Shown here one piece after another: positions 55,411-64,000 of a DNA stretch of 64,000 nucleotides (positions within the stretch are counted from its first letter, which is position 1; each line of letters starts with the position of its first letter). A program made the translations under genes and the position numbers. The stretch lies in NCBI GenBank assembly GCA_946480915.1, contig CAMLLO010000010.1, forward strand, positions 62,001 to 126,000. Reading direction: 5' to 3'. The notes beneath the pieces are model-generated. The model was not told the DNA's origin, made no database searches, and saw nothing but the letters and a program-made list of their open reading frames with translations. The DNA is from an uncultured Sphingobacteriaceae bacterium (GTDB taxonomy: Bacteria; Bacteroidota; Bacteroidia; Sphingobacteriales; Sphingobacteriaceae).

Positions 55411-56382
55411 ATGCAACAGGACGAAGTATTACTCAAAGAAAACAAGGATCGATTTGTGATCCTGCCGATCAATTATCCCGCTATCTGGGAAATGTACAAA
55501 AAACATGAAGCCAGTTTCTGGACAGCCGAAGAAGTCGATCTCTCGGGAGATTTGAAAGATTGGGAAAACCTGAATTCAGGAGAAAAACATTTTGTTTCTC
55601 ACATTCTTGCTTTTTTCGCAGCAAGTGATGGAATTGTGAACGAAAACCTCGCCGTAAACTTCATGAATGAGGTTCAGGTGCCGGAAGCACGTTGTTTCTA
55701 TGGCTTTCAAATCATGATGGAAAACATCCATTCAGAAACCTATGCTTTGCTGATCGATACCTACATTAAAGATCATGCTGAAAAAGACCGTCTTTTTCAC
55801 GCAATTGATACCGTTCCGTGTGTGAAGAAAAAGGCGGAATGGGCATTAAAATGGATTGATAATGGCACATTTGCTCAGCGCCTCGTGGCATTTGCCGCCG
55901 TGGAAGGGATTTTTTTCAGCGGAAGCTTCTGTTCTATCTTCTGGTTGAAAAAACGCGGTTTAATGCCAGGTTTAACATTTAGTAACGAACTGATTTCGCG
56001 CGATGAAGGCCTGCACTGCGAATTTGCCTGTTTGCTATATAGTATGCTGAAAAATCGCCTGTCTCAGGAAGAAGTTTTTAGCATAATTGTTGACGCTGTA
56101 GCTATCGAAAAGGAGTTTATTACGGATGCCTTACCTGTTGCTCTTATCGGGATGAACGCAAAGCTGATGAGCCAGTATATCGAATTTGTAGCCGATAGAT
56201 GGCTTTCAGAACTAGGCTACGATAAAATGTTCGGCGCAACAAACCCCTTCGATTTTATGGAAATGATATCCCTTCAGGGAAAAACTAATTTCTTTGAAAA
56301 GCGGGTCGGCGATTACCAGAAAAGTGGCGTGCTGTCTGTGAGTGAAAGCAGTCAGGCGTTTTCGCTGGACGAGGAATTCTGA
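55411..56382 (+). CDS. nrdB: Class Ia ribonucleotide reductase, beta subunit NrdB
   Basis: A 323-residue di-iron radical subunit that supplies the tyrosyl radical for dNTP synthesis. ATG 55411 is chosen because an upstream in-frame ATG (55357) adds atypical residues in the leader. Tyr97 in [18 protein letters not shown] is the probable radical site, as in eukaryotic-like R2 proteins. Di-iron ligands lie in [35 protein letters not shown] and [11 protein letters not shown]. The C-terminus is acidic and ends DEEF. An upstream cobalamin riboswitch controls it, and nrdA follows. Confidence 0.96.
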   Translation: MQQDEVLLKENKDRFVILPINYPAIWEMYKKHEASFWTAEEVDLSGDLKDWENLNSGEKHFVSHILAFFAASDGIVNENLAVNFMNEVQVPEARCFYGFQIMMENIHSETYALLIDTYIKDHAEKDRLFHAIDTVPCVKKKAEWALKWIDNGTFAQRLVAFAAVEGIFFSGSFCSIFWLKKRGLMPGLTFSNELISRDEGLHCEFACLLYSMLKNRLSQEEVFSIIVDAVAIEKEFITDALPVALIGMNAKLMSQYIEFVADRWLSELGYDKMFGATNPFDFMEMISLQGKTNFFEKRVGDYQKSGVLSVSESSQAFSLDEEF

Positions 56383-56388
56383 TGAATA

Positions 56389-56520
56389 GATATGAGATGT
56401 GAGATTTTAGATATGAGACAAGGTCTACTAGCAGAGCATCTCAAATTTATCTATCAACAGTGAATTAAATACTTAACCCGATTCGCATATTCTCAAATCT
56501 CATCTCTCACATCTCTAATC
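56389..56520. repeat. Intergenic inverted repeat of GAGATATGAGATTT units, copy 2
   Basis: The left arm (56389-56418) and the reverse complement of the right arm (56491-56520) consist of the same TGAGATATGAGA-type units as the copy at 52680-52815. It begins seven bases after the nrdB stop codon and ends eight bases before the nrdA start, inside the nrd operon. Confidence 0.6.
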
Positions 56521-56527
56521 TTTCCCA

Positions 56528-58906
56528 ATGTTTGTAATAAAAAGAAACGGAACAAAAGAAACCGTAAAATTTGATAAAATAACAGCCAGAATCGAAAAGC
56601 TCTGCTATGGATTAAATCCGTCTTTGGTTGATCCCATCGATGTGGCAAAAAAAGTAATCGAAGGACTATTTGATGGTGTAACCACATCAGAGCTCGATAA
56701 TCTCGCTGCAGAAACTGCTGCCTCATTAACAACCAAGCACCCTGATTACGCTTTGTTGGCATCGCGGATAGCTGTTTCGAATTTGCATAAAAATACCACA
56801 AAGTCGTTTTCAGAGACTATGCGTAAGCTGCATCAGTATGTAGACCCAAAAGTTGGTAAGCCTGCATCGCTTATAGCAGATGATGTGATGGAAATTATTG
56901 ATGCAAACTCCACAATTCTGGATAGCACGATAATTTACGATCGTGACTTTGGGTTCGATTATTTCGGATTCAAAACACTTGAAAAATCCTATCTTCTTAA
57001 GCTTGATGGCGAAATTGCTGAACGTCCGCAACACATGTTTATGCGCGTGGCCGTAGGTATCCACAAGAGTGATATTGATAGCGTTATTAAGACCTATAAT
57101 CTTATTTCTGAACGATGGTTTACACATGCAACACCAACCTTGTTCAATGCCGGAACTCCCAAGCCACAAATGTCCTCATGTTTTCTGCTTACCATGAAAG
57201 ATGATAGCATTGACGGTATTTATGATACCCTTAAACAGACAGCGAAGATTTCACAAAGTGCTGGTGGAATCGGCATAAGTATTCACAATGTTCGGGCAAC
57301 CGGTTCGTATATCAGTGGAACAAATGGTACCAGTAACGGAATTGTGCCGATGTTGAGGGTGTTTAATGATACAGCAAGATATGTTGATCAAGGTGGTGGT
57401 AAACGAAAAGGTGCATTTGCTGTATACCTGGAACCATGGCATGCAGACGTTTTCGAGTTTTTGGATTTGCGAAAAAATCACGGAAAGGAAGAAATGCGTG
57501 CCCGCGATTTGTTTCTGGCATTATGGATCTGCGACCTGTTCATGAAACGCGTGGAAGCCAATGAAGACTGGAGCTTATTCTGTCCGCATGAAGCACCCGG
57601 ATTGCATGAATGCTGGGGCGAGGAATTCGAAAGTTTATATATAAAGTATGAGCAGGAGGGAAGGGCACGAAAAACCGTTAAAGCCCAGGAATTGTGGTTC
57701 GCTATTTTAGATGCGCAGGTGGAAACTGGAACGCCTTATCTTTTATATAAAGATGCAGCTAACGGAAAATCAAACCAGCAAAATCTTGGGACGATAAAAA
57801 GTTCTAATTTATGTACTGAAATTTTAGAATATACGTCTGCAGATGAAATTGCAGTATGTAATCTTGCATCCCTGGCACTCCCTAGATATATCAACAATGG
57901 TGTTTTCGATCATGAGAAACTGTATGAAGTAACTTATCAGGTTACTTTAAATCTTAATAAAATTATCGATCATAATTACTATCCAGTTGATGAGGCTCGT
58001 AACTCGAATCTCCGTCACCGCCCAGTTGGTTTAGGTGTGCAAGGTTTAGCCGATGCTTTTATCCTTTTACGTCTTCCTTTCGAAAGCGAGGAAGCCCAGC
58101 AACTAAACAAGGAAATTTTTGAGACGATCTATTTCGCTGCGATGACGGCCTCTAAAGACCTGGCTATAAAGGATGGCGCTTACGAATCTTTTAAAGGTTC
58201 GCCCTTGTCAAAGGGACGATTTCAATTTGATTTATGGGGAGTTTCACCCGCAAGTAACAGATGGGATTGGGAGAATTTACGACTTGATGTGATGAATCAT
58301 GGTGTGCGAAACTCTTTATTGGTTGCGCCTATGCCAACAGCATCCACTTCGCAAATTCTTGGCAACAATGAATGTTTCGAACCCTACACATCCAATATCT
58401 ACACTCGCCGTGTATTGAGCGGCGAGTTCATTGTGGTAAACAAACATCTCCTTAAGGATTTAGTAAACCTTGGTTTGTGGAACACTGACATGAAAAACAA
58501 AATCATTACAGCTAACGGTTCTATACAGGATATTGCCGAGATTCCAGTTGAAATTAAAGCTTTATATAAAACTGTATGGGAAATTAAAATGAGAACCATT
58601 ATCGATATGGCGGCAGACAGAGGTGCATATATTTGCCAGTCGCAATCTTTAAATCTCTTTATCAATTCTCCCAACTCATCGAAGCTTACCTCCATGCATT
58701 TTTATGCCTGGAAAAAAGGCTTAAAAACCGGAATGTATTATTTGCGAACTCAGGCGGCTTCTCAGGCAGTTAAATTTACTGTTGATAATCAGGCCGGGAA
58801 AAATATGGAGCCGGTAATTCCTAGCGAAGTTGAAGCGGTTTTGGATGAAATACCTGAAGGTCCGGTTTGTTCAATGGAGGAAGGATGTATTAGCTGTTCA
58901 GGATAA
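56528..58906 (+). CDS. nrdA: Class Ia ribonucleotide reductase, alpha subunit NrdA
   Basis: A 792-residue catalytic subunit that reduces NDPs to dNDPs. An N-terminal ATP-cone ([22 protein letters not shown]) provides allosteric control. The active-site cysteine pair members are in [13 protein letters not shown] and [10 protein letters not shown], the radical cysteine is in [10 protein letters not shown], and the C-terminal redox pair is in [39 protein letters not shown] is a hallmark. It follows nrdB across the repeat element. The order nrdB-nrdA is reversed relative to many bacteria. Confidence 0.97.
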   Translation: MFVIKRNGTKETVKFDKITARIEKLCYGLNPSLVDPIDVAKKVIEGLFDGVTTSELDNLAAETAASLTTKHPDYALLASRIAVSNLHKNTTKSFSETMRKLHQYVDPKVGKPASLIADDVMEIIDANSTILDSTIIYDRDFGFDYFGFKTLEKSYLLKLDGEIAERPQHMFMRVAVGIHKSDIDSVIKTYNLISERWFTHATPTLFNAGTPKPQMSSCFLLTMKDDSIDGIYDTLKQTAKISQSAGGIGISIHNVRATGSYISGTNGTSNGIVPMLRVFNDTARYVDQGGGKRKGAFAVYLEPWHADVFEFLDLRKNHGKEEMRARDLFLALWICDLFMKRVEANEDWSLFCPHEAPGLHECWGEEFESLYIKYEQEGRARKTVKAQELWFAILDAQVETGTPYLLYKDAANGKSNQQNLGTIKSSNLCTEILEYTSADEIAVCNLASLALPRYINNGVFDHEKLYEVTYQVTLNLNKIIDHNYYPVDEARNSNLRHRPVGLGVQGLADAFILLRLPFESEEAQQLNKEIFETIYFAAMTASKDLAIKDGAYESFKGSPLSKGRFQFDLWGVSPASNRWDWENLRLDVMNHGVRNSLLVAPMPTASTSQILGNNECFEPYTSNIYTRRVLSGEFIVVNKHLLKDLVNLGLWNTDMKNKIITANGSIQDIAEIPVEIKALYKTVWEIKMRTIIDMAADRGAYICQSQSLNLFINSPNSSKLTSMHFYAWKKGLKTGMYYLRTQAASQAVKFTVDNQAGKNMEPVIPSEVEAVLDEIPEGPVCSMEEGCISCSG

Positions 58907-58943
58907 CTATAATACCTTGGTTATCTCAGCGCACCGTTATACT

Positions 58944-58963
58944 GCTCCCCGATTTAGGGGGGC
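58944..58963 (+). other. Hairpin after nrdA
   Basis: GCTCCCC (58944-58950) pairs with GGGGGGC (58957-58963), with one wobble, around a six-base loop. No T-run follows, so it may be an RNA-stabilising or Rho-type end. Confidence 0.35.
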
Positions 58964-59015
58964 TCCGCAACGTGAGGGTGAAAATGAATATTTAGTAGAT
59001 TAGCTGGGTTTGTAA

Positions 59016-59225
59016 ATGCTTAAACACGAAATCATTTCTTGTGAACGCTGCCGAAGACGTATAGAGTGCAAGGCCAACTCATACACCAAGTGTCAGTGCG
59101 CTGCGGTTCAGTTAAGCTTAAACGAAACCCAGTACATCAGCGAGACTTATGACGGTTGTTTATGCGCATCCTGCTTGGCAGAACTAAAACAAGAATACCT
59201 GAGCATGTTAAATGATCAGGCATAG
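59016..59225 (+). CDS. Cysteine-rich CWC family protein
   Basis: A 69-residue protein with the CWC pattern: ISCERCRRRIECKANSYTKCQCAAV in the first half and DGCLCASCLAEL in the second, eight cysteines in all. The cysteines probably bind zinc. These small proteins are widespread but uncharacterised. It stands alone between nrdA and fabG in the same direction. Confidence 0.88.
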   Translation: MLKHEIISCERCRRRIECKANSYTKCQCAAVQLSLNETQYISETYDGCLCASCLAELKQEYLSMLNDQA

Positions 59226-59310
59226 ATGTCCTAATTCCCAAATCTTGCCATCGTAAATCAGTTCTCTCTTTCTACAAAAAGTTTTAACTTCACGCCGAAA
59301 ATTAAAATTT

Positions 59311-60054
59311 ATGAAATTACTTGAAGGAAAAACGGCATTAATAACAGGCGCTTCAAAAGGTATTGGACGCAAAATAGCCGAGAAGTTTGCCGAACATGGT
59401 GCTAACGTGGCCTTTACATATTTATCTTCCGTAGAAAAAGGTCTTGCCTTGGAGCAGGACTTGCAAACATCAGGAACCAAGGTTAAAGGCTATCGTTCTG
59501 ATGCTTCTAAATTTGACCAGGCCGAGCAATTGATTACTGATATTGTAGCTGATTTCGGAACCCTGGATATTGTGGTTAATAATGCGGGTATAACTAAAGA
59601 CGGATTGTTGATGCGCATGAGCGAGCAACAATGGGATGAAGTGCTTGAAGTAAATTTGAAATCTATTTTCAATGTAACCAAAGCGGCATCTAAAATTATG
59701 ATGAAAAACCGTAAGGGTGTTTTTATTAATATGAGCTCGGTAGTTGGTGTTCAGGGAAATGCCGGACAGGGGAATTATGCTGCTTCTAAAGCTGGTATCA
59801 TCGGTTTTTCCAAATCAATGGCTAAAGAGTTAGGTTCGAGAAATATCCGCACAAACGTGGTTGCACCGGGTTTTATAAAGACTGAAATGACAGAAGTACT
59901 CGACCCCAAAGTTGTAGAAGGCTGGGAGGCTGGTATTCCGCTTAAACGTGCCGGAGAAACGGAAGATGTTGCTAACGCATGTGTGTTTTTGGCCTCTGAC
60001 TTAAGTTCTTACATCACCGGTCAAGTAATTGCCGTAGATGGTGGAATGCTGTAA
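59311..60054 (+). CDS. fabG: 3-oxoacyl-ACP reductase
   Basis: A 247-residue short-chain dehydrogenase for fatty-acid elongation. The cofactor motif is TGASKGIG (about 12-19), the NNAGITKDGLLMRM segment is FabG-typical, and the catalytic Ser-Tyr-Lys set is in MSSVVGVQGNAGQGNYAASKAG. The length and the closing ITGQVIAVDGGML are standard. A hairpin terminator follows at 60091-60129. A role in other ketone reductions is possible, but FabG is favoured. Confidence 0.94.
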   Translation: MKLLEGKTALITGASKGIGRKIAEKFAEHGANVAFTYLSSVEKGLALEQDLQTSGTKVKGYRSDASKFDQAEQLITDIVADFGTLDIVVNNAGITKDGLLMRMSEQQWDEVLEVNLKSIFNVTKAASKIMMKNRKGVFINMSSVVGVQGNAGQGNYAASKAGIIGFSKSMAKELGSRNIRTNVVAPGFIKTEMTEVLDPKVVEGWEAGIPLKRAGETEDVANACVFLASDLSSYITGQVIAVDGGML

Positions 60055-60090
60055 TTGCAAACAGACAAGGTTTTTTAACGTCTTTAAATA

Positions 60091-60129
60091 AAAAATGGCA
60101 TATTTACGTTCAGTAGATATGCCATTTTT
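60091..60129 (+). terminator. Terminator after fabG overlapping the next gene's start
   Basis: Perfect 13-base arms AAAAATGGCATAT (60091-60103) and ATATGCCATTTTT (60117-60129) flank a 13-base loop. Both candidate start codons of the next gene (60095 and 60119) lie inside the hairpin. Confidence 0.7.
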
Positions 60130-62200
60130 ATTTCAGCTTCAGTTTACTTCAACTACCTATTTTTGGTTGCTGTTTTGCATCTTGCTCGGCATTGGTTATG
60201 CATTTCTATTATACAGGCCCACGCAGTTAAGTTCTTCGCTAAATAAAGCTCTTTTCGTTTTGCGCAGTATGGCTGTTGCTGCTATTGCATTTCTATTAAT
60301 GGCCCCCATGGTTCGCTTCAACGGGAAAACCACCGAAAAACCACTGATTATTTTAGCTCAGGATAATTCTGCTTCTATTTCTTTATCGAAGCCAGCCAAT
60401 TTTAATATAGATGCTTATACAACGCGATTGAGAGAACTGGAACAAAATCTTTCCAGAGATTTTGAATTGAAGGCTTTTACCTTGGGCGCAGGTGTAAAAT
60501 CCGGATTAAGCTTAAATTATAAGGAATCGCTGACTGATATTAACGCGCTTTTTAAACATATTAATGATCATTATCCCAACCGGAATATTGGTGCCGTAAT
60601 TCTGGCCTCTGATGGGATTTATAATCAAGGTGGCAATCCGGAATATGAAGCTCAGAATATCAAATCTCCGATTTATACTATTGCTTTGGGAGATACAATA
60701 CCTAAAAAGGATTTGCTTATCTCCAATGTTAATCATAACAATATTGTTTATCTCGAAAACGATTTTCAGGTGGAAGTGAGTATAGAAGCTTTTCAAAGCA
60801 GGGGAGCTGAGAGTCGTTTAACAGTTTCGAATGCCGCTGGCACAGTCTTTAGTAAAGGGATTATTGTCAGCTCGAATGAGTTTCGGATAAACGTTCCAGT
60901 GACATTGTCTGCAAAGAAAAAAGGAATACAGCGTTATACGGTAAACCTTTCACCCGTAGCCGGAGAGCTTTCCCGTCAAAATAATACTCAAACATTTTTT
61001 GTGGAAGTTATTGGTGGGAAAAACAGAGTCGTTATTCTGGCAAACTCACCTCATCCTGATATCGCGGCAATCAAGCAGTCGATCGAAATCAATAAGAATT
61101 ATGAAGTTAAAAGTGTTTTGGCGACAGATTATAAGCCCTCGGATATCGCAGATGCCGGATTGCTGATATTGCACCAGCTTCCTTCATCAGGGACAAACCT
61201 AAACGGCTTTTTGAAGGCGGCAGAGCATAAGCCAGTCTGGTTTATTCTTGGCGCACAAACTAATCTTTCGGCATTCTCGTCAATGCAGAATCTTTTGGCT
61301 CTGAGCTCCGCAGGTGCTACAGAGGAAGTCTTCGCGAAAGTGAACACTGGCTTTTATGATTTCACACTGTCCGAGCGAACCCTTAAGAGTCTGCAAAATT
61401 TCGCGCCGTTAATTTCGCCTTTTGGTAATTATGCTATAAAAACGCAAGCATCTGTTTTGTTGAATCAACAAATCGGTAAATTGGTCACAAACAGGCCTCT
61501 TTTACTGTTTTCAAAAGATGCAGACAGAAAAGTTGCAGTTCTCGCCGGAGAAGGTATTTGGAGGTGGCGACTCGAGGATTTTAAAGAGTCGGGAACACAT
61601 CAAGCCACCGATGAATTAGTTACAAAAATAATTCAGTTTATGGTGAGTAAAGACGACAAACGAAAGTTTAGAGTTTACTCAGCCAAAAATTCCTTTGATG
61701 AAAGCGAGCATATAATCTTAAATGCTGAATTGTATAATGATTCTTATGAATTAATTAATACCCCTGATGTTTCCATTACTTTAAAACAGGGTTCTAAAAA
61801 GTATCCCTTTCTCTTTAGCAGGACAGCAAACGGATATATTTTGGATGCCGGAATTTTACCGGCAGGCGAATATTCCTATTCTGCAACGACGCAGCTTGGT
61901 AAAGCCAAGCATTCTGCATCAGGACAATTTGCAATTGTTCAACACCAGGCAGAGTACAAACAAACTACTGCCAATCATCAATTATTATATAATTTGTCTC
62001 AGCTAAACGGCGGGGAGATGCTATATCCTTCAGATATGAAAGGTCTGGCGGCCAAAATACGTGGAAATGAGTTGATTAAGACTATTTCATATGAAGATAG
62101 AAAATATGAGGAATTGGTGAGCCTTAAGATTCTTTTCTTTCTTATCCTTGCATTGCTGTCTGCCGAATGGTTTTTAAGAAAAAGGAACGGCGAAGTTTAA
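60119..62200 (+). CDS. VWA-domain membrane protein
   Basis: A 693-residue protein with two N-terminal membrane spans (FWLLFCILLGIGYAFLLY and LRSMAVAAIAFLLMAP), a von Willebrand A-like domain (about 80-215) and one C-terminal span (LKILFFLILALLSAEWFL). The metal site DxSxS is present as AQDNSASIS. Further domains of beta type follow (YLENDFQVEVSIEAFQ; SFDESEHIILNAELYNDSYELI), and the layout resembles BatA/BatB-type surface proteins. ATG 60119 (MPFLFQLQF) fits the family start better than 60095. The stop codon overlaps the convergent neighbour by four bases within TTAA. Function unknown. Confidence 0.78.
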   Translation: MPFLFQLQFTSTTYFWLLFCILLGIGYAFLLYRPTQLSSSLNKALFVLRSMAVAAIAFLLMAPMVRFNGKTTEKPLIILAQDNSASISLSKPANFNIDAYTTRLRELEQNLSRDFELKAFTLGAGVKSGLSLNYKESLTDINALFKHINDHYPNRNIGAVILASDGIYNQGGNPEYEAQNIKSPIYTIALGDTIPKKDLLISNVNHNNIVYLENDFQVEVSIEAFQSRGAESRLTVSNAAGTVFSKGIIVSSNEFRINVPVTLSAKKKGIQRYTVNLSPVAGELSRQNNTQTFFVEVIGGKNRVVILANSPHPDIAAIKQSIEINKNYEVKSVLATDYKPSDIADAGLLILHQLPSSGTNLNGFLKAAEHKPVWFILGAQTNLSAFSSMQNLLALSSAGATEEVFAKVNTGFYDFTLSERTLKSLQNFAPLISPFGNYAIKTQASVLLNQQIGKLVTNRPLLLFSKDADRKVAVLAGEGIWRWRLEDFKESGTHQATDELVTKIIQFMVSKDDKRKFRVYSAKNSFDESEHIILNAELYNDSYELINTPDVSITLKQGSKKYPFLFSRTANGYILDAGILPAGEYSYSATTQLGKAKHSASGQFAIVQHQAEYKQTTANHQLLYNLSQLNGGEMLYPSDMKGLAAKIRGNELIKTISYEDRKYEELVSLKILFFLILALLSAEWFLRKRNGEV

Positions 62201-62640
62201 TCAGCTTTTTTAAGATAGAAGTTGCGAACGGCTTTGTTCTTAGTCCACTTACCGGAGATGTCGCCTTCTTTATTTTCTTTTCCCAGAAATATCGAAGCAT
62301 GTGTATTGCGGTTGTCGAAACAGTTTAATTTCCACATCAGTGTTTTGATGTTATAGCTGCCTATCACTCTGTACTCATGTCCGCTAATTGCTTCATAACA
62401 TGTTCCTTTTAAATGCAGAAGATCTTGTTTGCTTTTTATTAATACAGACTCGAGGTTAATTTTAATATAAGAGTGCCCAATAATTTCACCAACAAAATTG
62501 AAATTTATCTTATTTTGATAGGTGGATATATTGTTGCTTTGAAAACTGCGGGTGCTTTCTTCGGAACTTTTAGCCGCTATTGTTGGTAATAGAAATAAGG
62601 TAAGTCCAAAAATCCTGAGAGTTCGATACGCAAAGTTCAA
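62197..62640 (-). CDS. Hypothetical secreted protein
   Basis: A 147-residue protein with a signal peptide (IFGLTLFLLPTIAAKSS). The mature part has beta-rich stretches (INFNFVGEIIGHSYIKINLESVLIK, HEYRVIGSYNIKTLMWKLNCF) and three cysteine-poor loops. It might be a small lipocalin-like sandwich. No family is recognised. Its stop overlaps the VWA gene's stop, and the FtsB/DivIC-like gene lies 23 bases upstream on the same strand, so the two may be co-transcribed. Confidence 0.65.
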   Translation of the reverse strand: MNFAYRTLRIFGLTLFLLPTIAAKSSEESTRSFQSNNISTYQNKINFNFVGEIIGHSYIKINLESVLIKSKQDLLHLKGTCYEAISGHEYRVIGSYNIKTLMWKLNCFDNRNTHASIFLGKENKEGDISGKWTKNKAVRNFYLKKAD

Positions 62641-62663
62641 AATAAAAATGGTTTGAAGATGGA

Positions 62664-62966
62664 TTAATCTTTTGAAGATTTTTCCCGGATTACAACATAG
62701 ACATCCTCATTGTCTTTTTTCATCAGATATTTCTCCCGTGCAAATTTTTCTAGACGTTCTTTGTTGGTGGTTAGCTCGTCTAAGTCCTTTTTTACTTGTT
62801 CTATCTGTGTTATATAAAACTCTTTTTCCTCTTGAAACTTGTTTAATTGGGTGCGATACTCATACTGAGAAAGTAGGTCGTTTCGGTCAAAAAACAACAT
62901 CCATATTAAAAAGCAGGCGCTAACTAAAAAATATTTATGGCTGAATAACCCTACAATCCTTCTCAT
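62664..62966 (-). CDS. FtsB/DivIC-like septum formation initiator
   Basis: A 100-residue bitopic division protein. One membrane span (KYFLVSACFLIWMLFFDRNDLL) is followed by a coiled coil (about 38-75, KFQEEKEFYITQIEQVKKDLDELTTNKERLEKFAREKY) and the short C-terminal ExYVxxR-like segment DVYVVIREK. FtsB/DivIC links FtsL and FtsQ in the divisome. The layout and length match the family closely. Confidence 0.9.
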   Translation of the reverse strand: MRRIVGLFSHKYFLVSACFLIWMLFFDRNDLLSQYEYRTQLNKFQEEKEFYITQIEQVKKDLDELTTNKERLEKFAREKYLMKKDNEDVYVVIREKSSKD

Positions 62967-63148
62967 GGTTTACAAATATAAAAAGATTAGGGAGGTTTCA
63001 AAATCGATATTTACCGTGTGCCCTGTGTATGGGCTACCTGTTTGCAGGCTTCTGAGGATGTAAACACCAGGTGGTGCAATAAAATTAGTTTTTTTAATTT
63101 GGAAACAAGTGTGGGTTATATCAATAGGAAATTCTGTTAATTTTAGAA

Positions 63149-64000
63149 ATGAAGAAAAGTGAAACACGGCTGGCCATGGGAAACCGACTTTGGTTCTTTG
63201 TGCCCATATTTTTTATATTTCCCCAATTTCTTTTCGCACAAAAAGATTATTACACTCCAAAATCGCTGCTCATTCCATTGCATGATGCCAAGAATCAACT
63301 CCATGCATCATTGGGAAGAGGCGGAGGCTTCGACTTGAATGTATCTTATGCATTTACAAATAGGCTGGCTCTGTTTAGTGCTGCAACTTTAGATATCGGA
63401 AATAAAAAGAGAAGCACAATAATGGGAAGTAAATATAATATTGAAAAAAACGATTATTCTTTAAAAGGTGGAATTGGATATTACACCAAATCAAATAAGC
63501 GATTATTTGGGATTTTGGAAGCGTACTTGGGTGTCGGCTTGAGCAAGGTCGACAACTCTTGGTATTTCATAGATTATGGAGAAGGTGTTGAGTACACCCA
63601 AGCACGATATCTGAATGTCTTCGGTCAAATTAATGCTGGTAAAAAGCGGCTAAAAAGTGATTATGCCATAGCGCTCCGGGTTGGATATGCTAATTATACT
63701 GATTTTGATTTCTTTTATGACCATCCGAACTTTCGTTATATTCAAAGTCGATATGAAGGTGTGCACGGTTTGAGCGCCGATCCGGTGATAAGCTATAGTT
63801 ATTGTTTGGGCAAAATTAAGTTAAATGCACAAGCAGGTCTCGCTGTTCCTGTTAGCAAATCCTCAGCCACGAAAATCGATAGATATACAATGTATGATGG
63901 AACATCTCAAATAGTAGATGAGGTCAGATCAGAAGAGAATGTGTATTTGGGAACTGTCTTGGGGCGATTAAGTGTGCAATATACCTTCGACTTTATTAAA
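63149..64000 (+). CDS. Outer-membrane beta-barrel protein, open at the window end
   Basis: A frame from ATG 63149 runs 284 codons to the last base with no stop. A signal peptide is visible (WFFVPIFFIFPQFLFAQ); an internal ATG at 63176 is an equally good start. The mature part shows regular alternating strands such as LLIPLHDAKNQLHASLGRGGG, YSLKGGIGYYTKS, KLNAQAGLAVPVSK and LGRLSVQYTFDF, typical of a small outer-membrane barrel. The closing aromatic pattern suggests the stop lies just beyond the window. No specific family is named. Confidence 0.72.
   Translation, partial: MKKSETRLAMGNRLWFFVPIFFIFPQFLFAQKDYYTPKSLLIPLHDAKNQLHASLGRGGGFDLNVSYAFTNRLALFSAATLDIGNKKRSTIMGSKYNIEKNDYSLKGGIGYYTKSNKRLFGILEAYLGVGLSKVDNSWYFIDYGEGVEYTQARYLNVFGQINAGKKRLKSDYAIALRVGYANYTDFDFFYDHPNFRYIQSRYEGVHGLSADPVISYSYCLGKIKLNAQAGLAVPVSKSSATKIDRYTMYDGTSQIVDEVRSEENVYLGTVLGRLSVQYTFDFIK

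Noticed and set aside
55146..55508. 120-residue plus frame across the riboswitch
   Set aside because: It covers conserved cobalamin riboswitch elements and overlaps nrdB in another frame.

Overview
The window is a chromosomal segment of a Bacteroidota bacterium, most likely Sphingobacteriaceae (Pedobacter or a close relative). The pointers are a SusC/SusD pair, a one-protein hybrid two-component regulator, gliding lipoprotein GldB, Bacteroidota-only families (DUF5606, DUF6496, putative porin, PepSY-like lipoproteins), promoter-like TAnnTTTG boxes, near absence of Shine-Dalgarno sequences, and AT-rich DNA. I see no transposase, integrase, phage gene or CRISPR array.

Positions 1 to about 26,500 are a polysaccharide-utilisation region. 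It opens with the 3' end of a GH30-type hydrolase, then a lone ECF sigma factor, a GntR-type DNA-binding domain with no effector domain, SusC and SusD. Next come two near-identical secreted GH5 enzymes with ricin-type lectin tails, a full GH30, a GH35 beta-galactosidase, a 1376-residue hybrid sensor/regulator (HTCS), an LTA-synthase-like membrane sulfatase-fold protein and a GH2 beta-galactosidase-like enzyme. On the opposite strand lie a PL10-type pectate lyase, a LamG-like secreted protein and a coiled-coil secreted protein. The enzyme set suggests a beta-galactan or galactan-bearing pectin/arabinogalactan target, but that is inference. Two features tie the locus together: a CCCCT-N17-CCCCT direct repeat placed at the same distance from a -7-like box before both susC and the GH2 gene, and a degenerate GH30 fragment between the two GH5 copies.

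Positions 26,500 to 64,000 are mostly housekeeping: DUF6496, gldB, an outer-membrane barrel gene, nadE, tatD-like, type I asparaginase, tRNA-Ser(GGA), a PepSY-like lipoprotein, a polyprenyl synthase, TerC, a minus-strand recJ-lptB-GH3-like run, an MBL hydrolase, YceI, pruA, a LytS/LytTR pair, lpxK-PNP-porin, cyclophilin, DUF5606, rlmH, msrB, rlpA, nrdB-nrdA, a CWC protein, fabG, a VWA membrane protein, an FtsB/DivIC-like protein and an outer-membrane barrel running off the right end.

The strongest regulatory signal is a cobalamin riboswitch with its own promoter-like box, directly upstream of the class Ia ribonucleotide reductase operon nrdB-nrdA. Two copies of an imperfect inverted repeat built from TGAGATATGAGATTT-like units fill the gaps before the DUF5606 gene and before nrdA. 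Three genes missed by a simple long-ORF scan are recorded: a 57-residue DUF6496 protein, a 42-residue membrane protein behind rlmH, and the open-ended barrel at the right edge.
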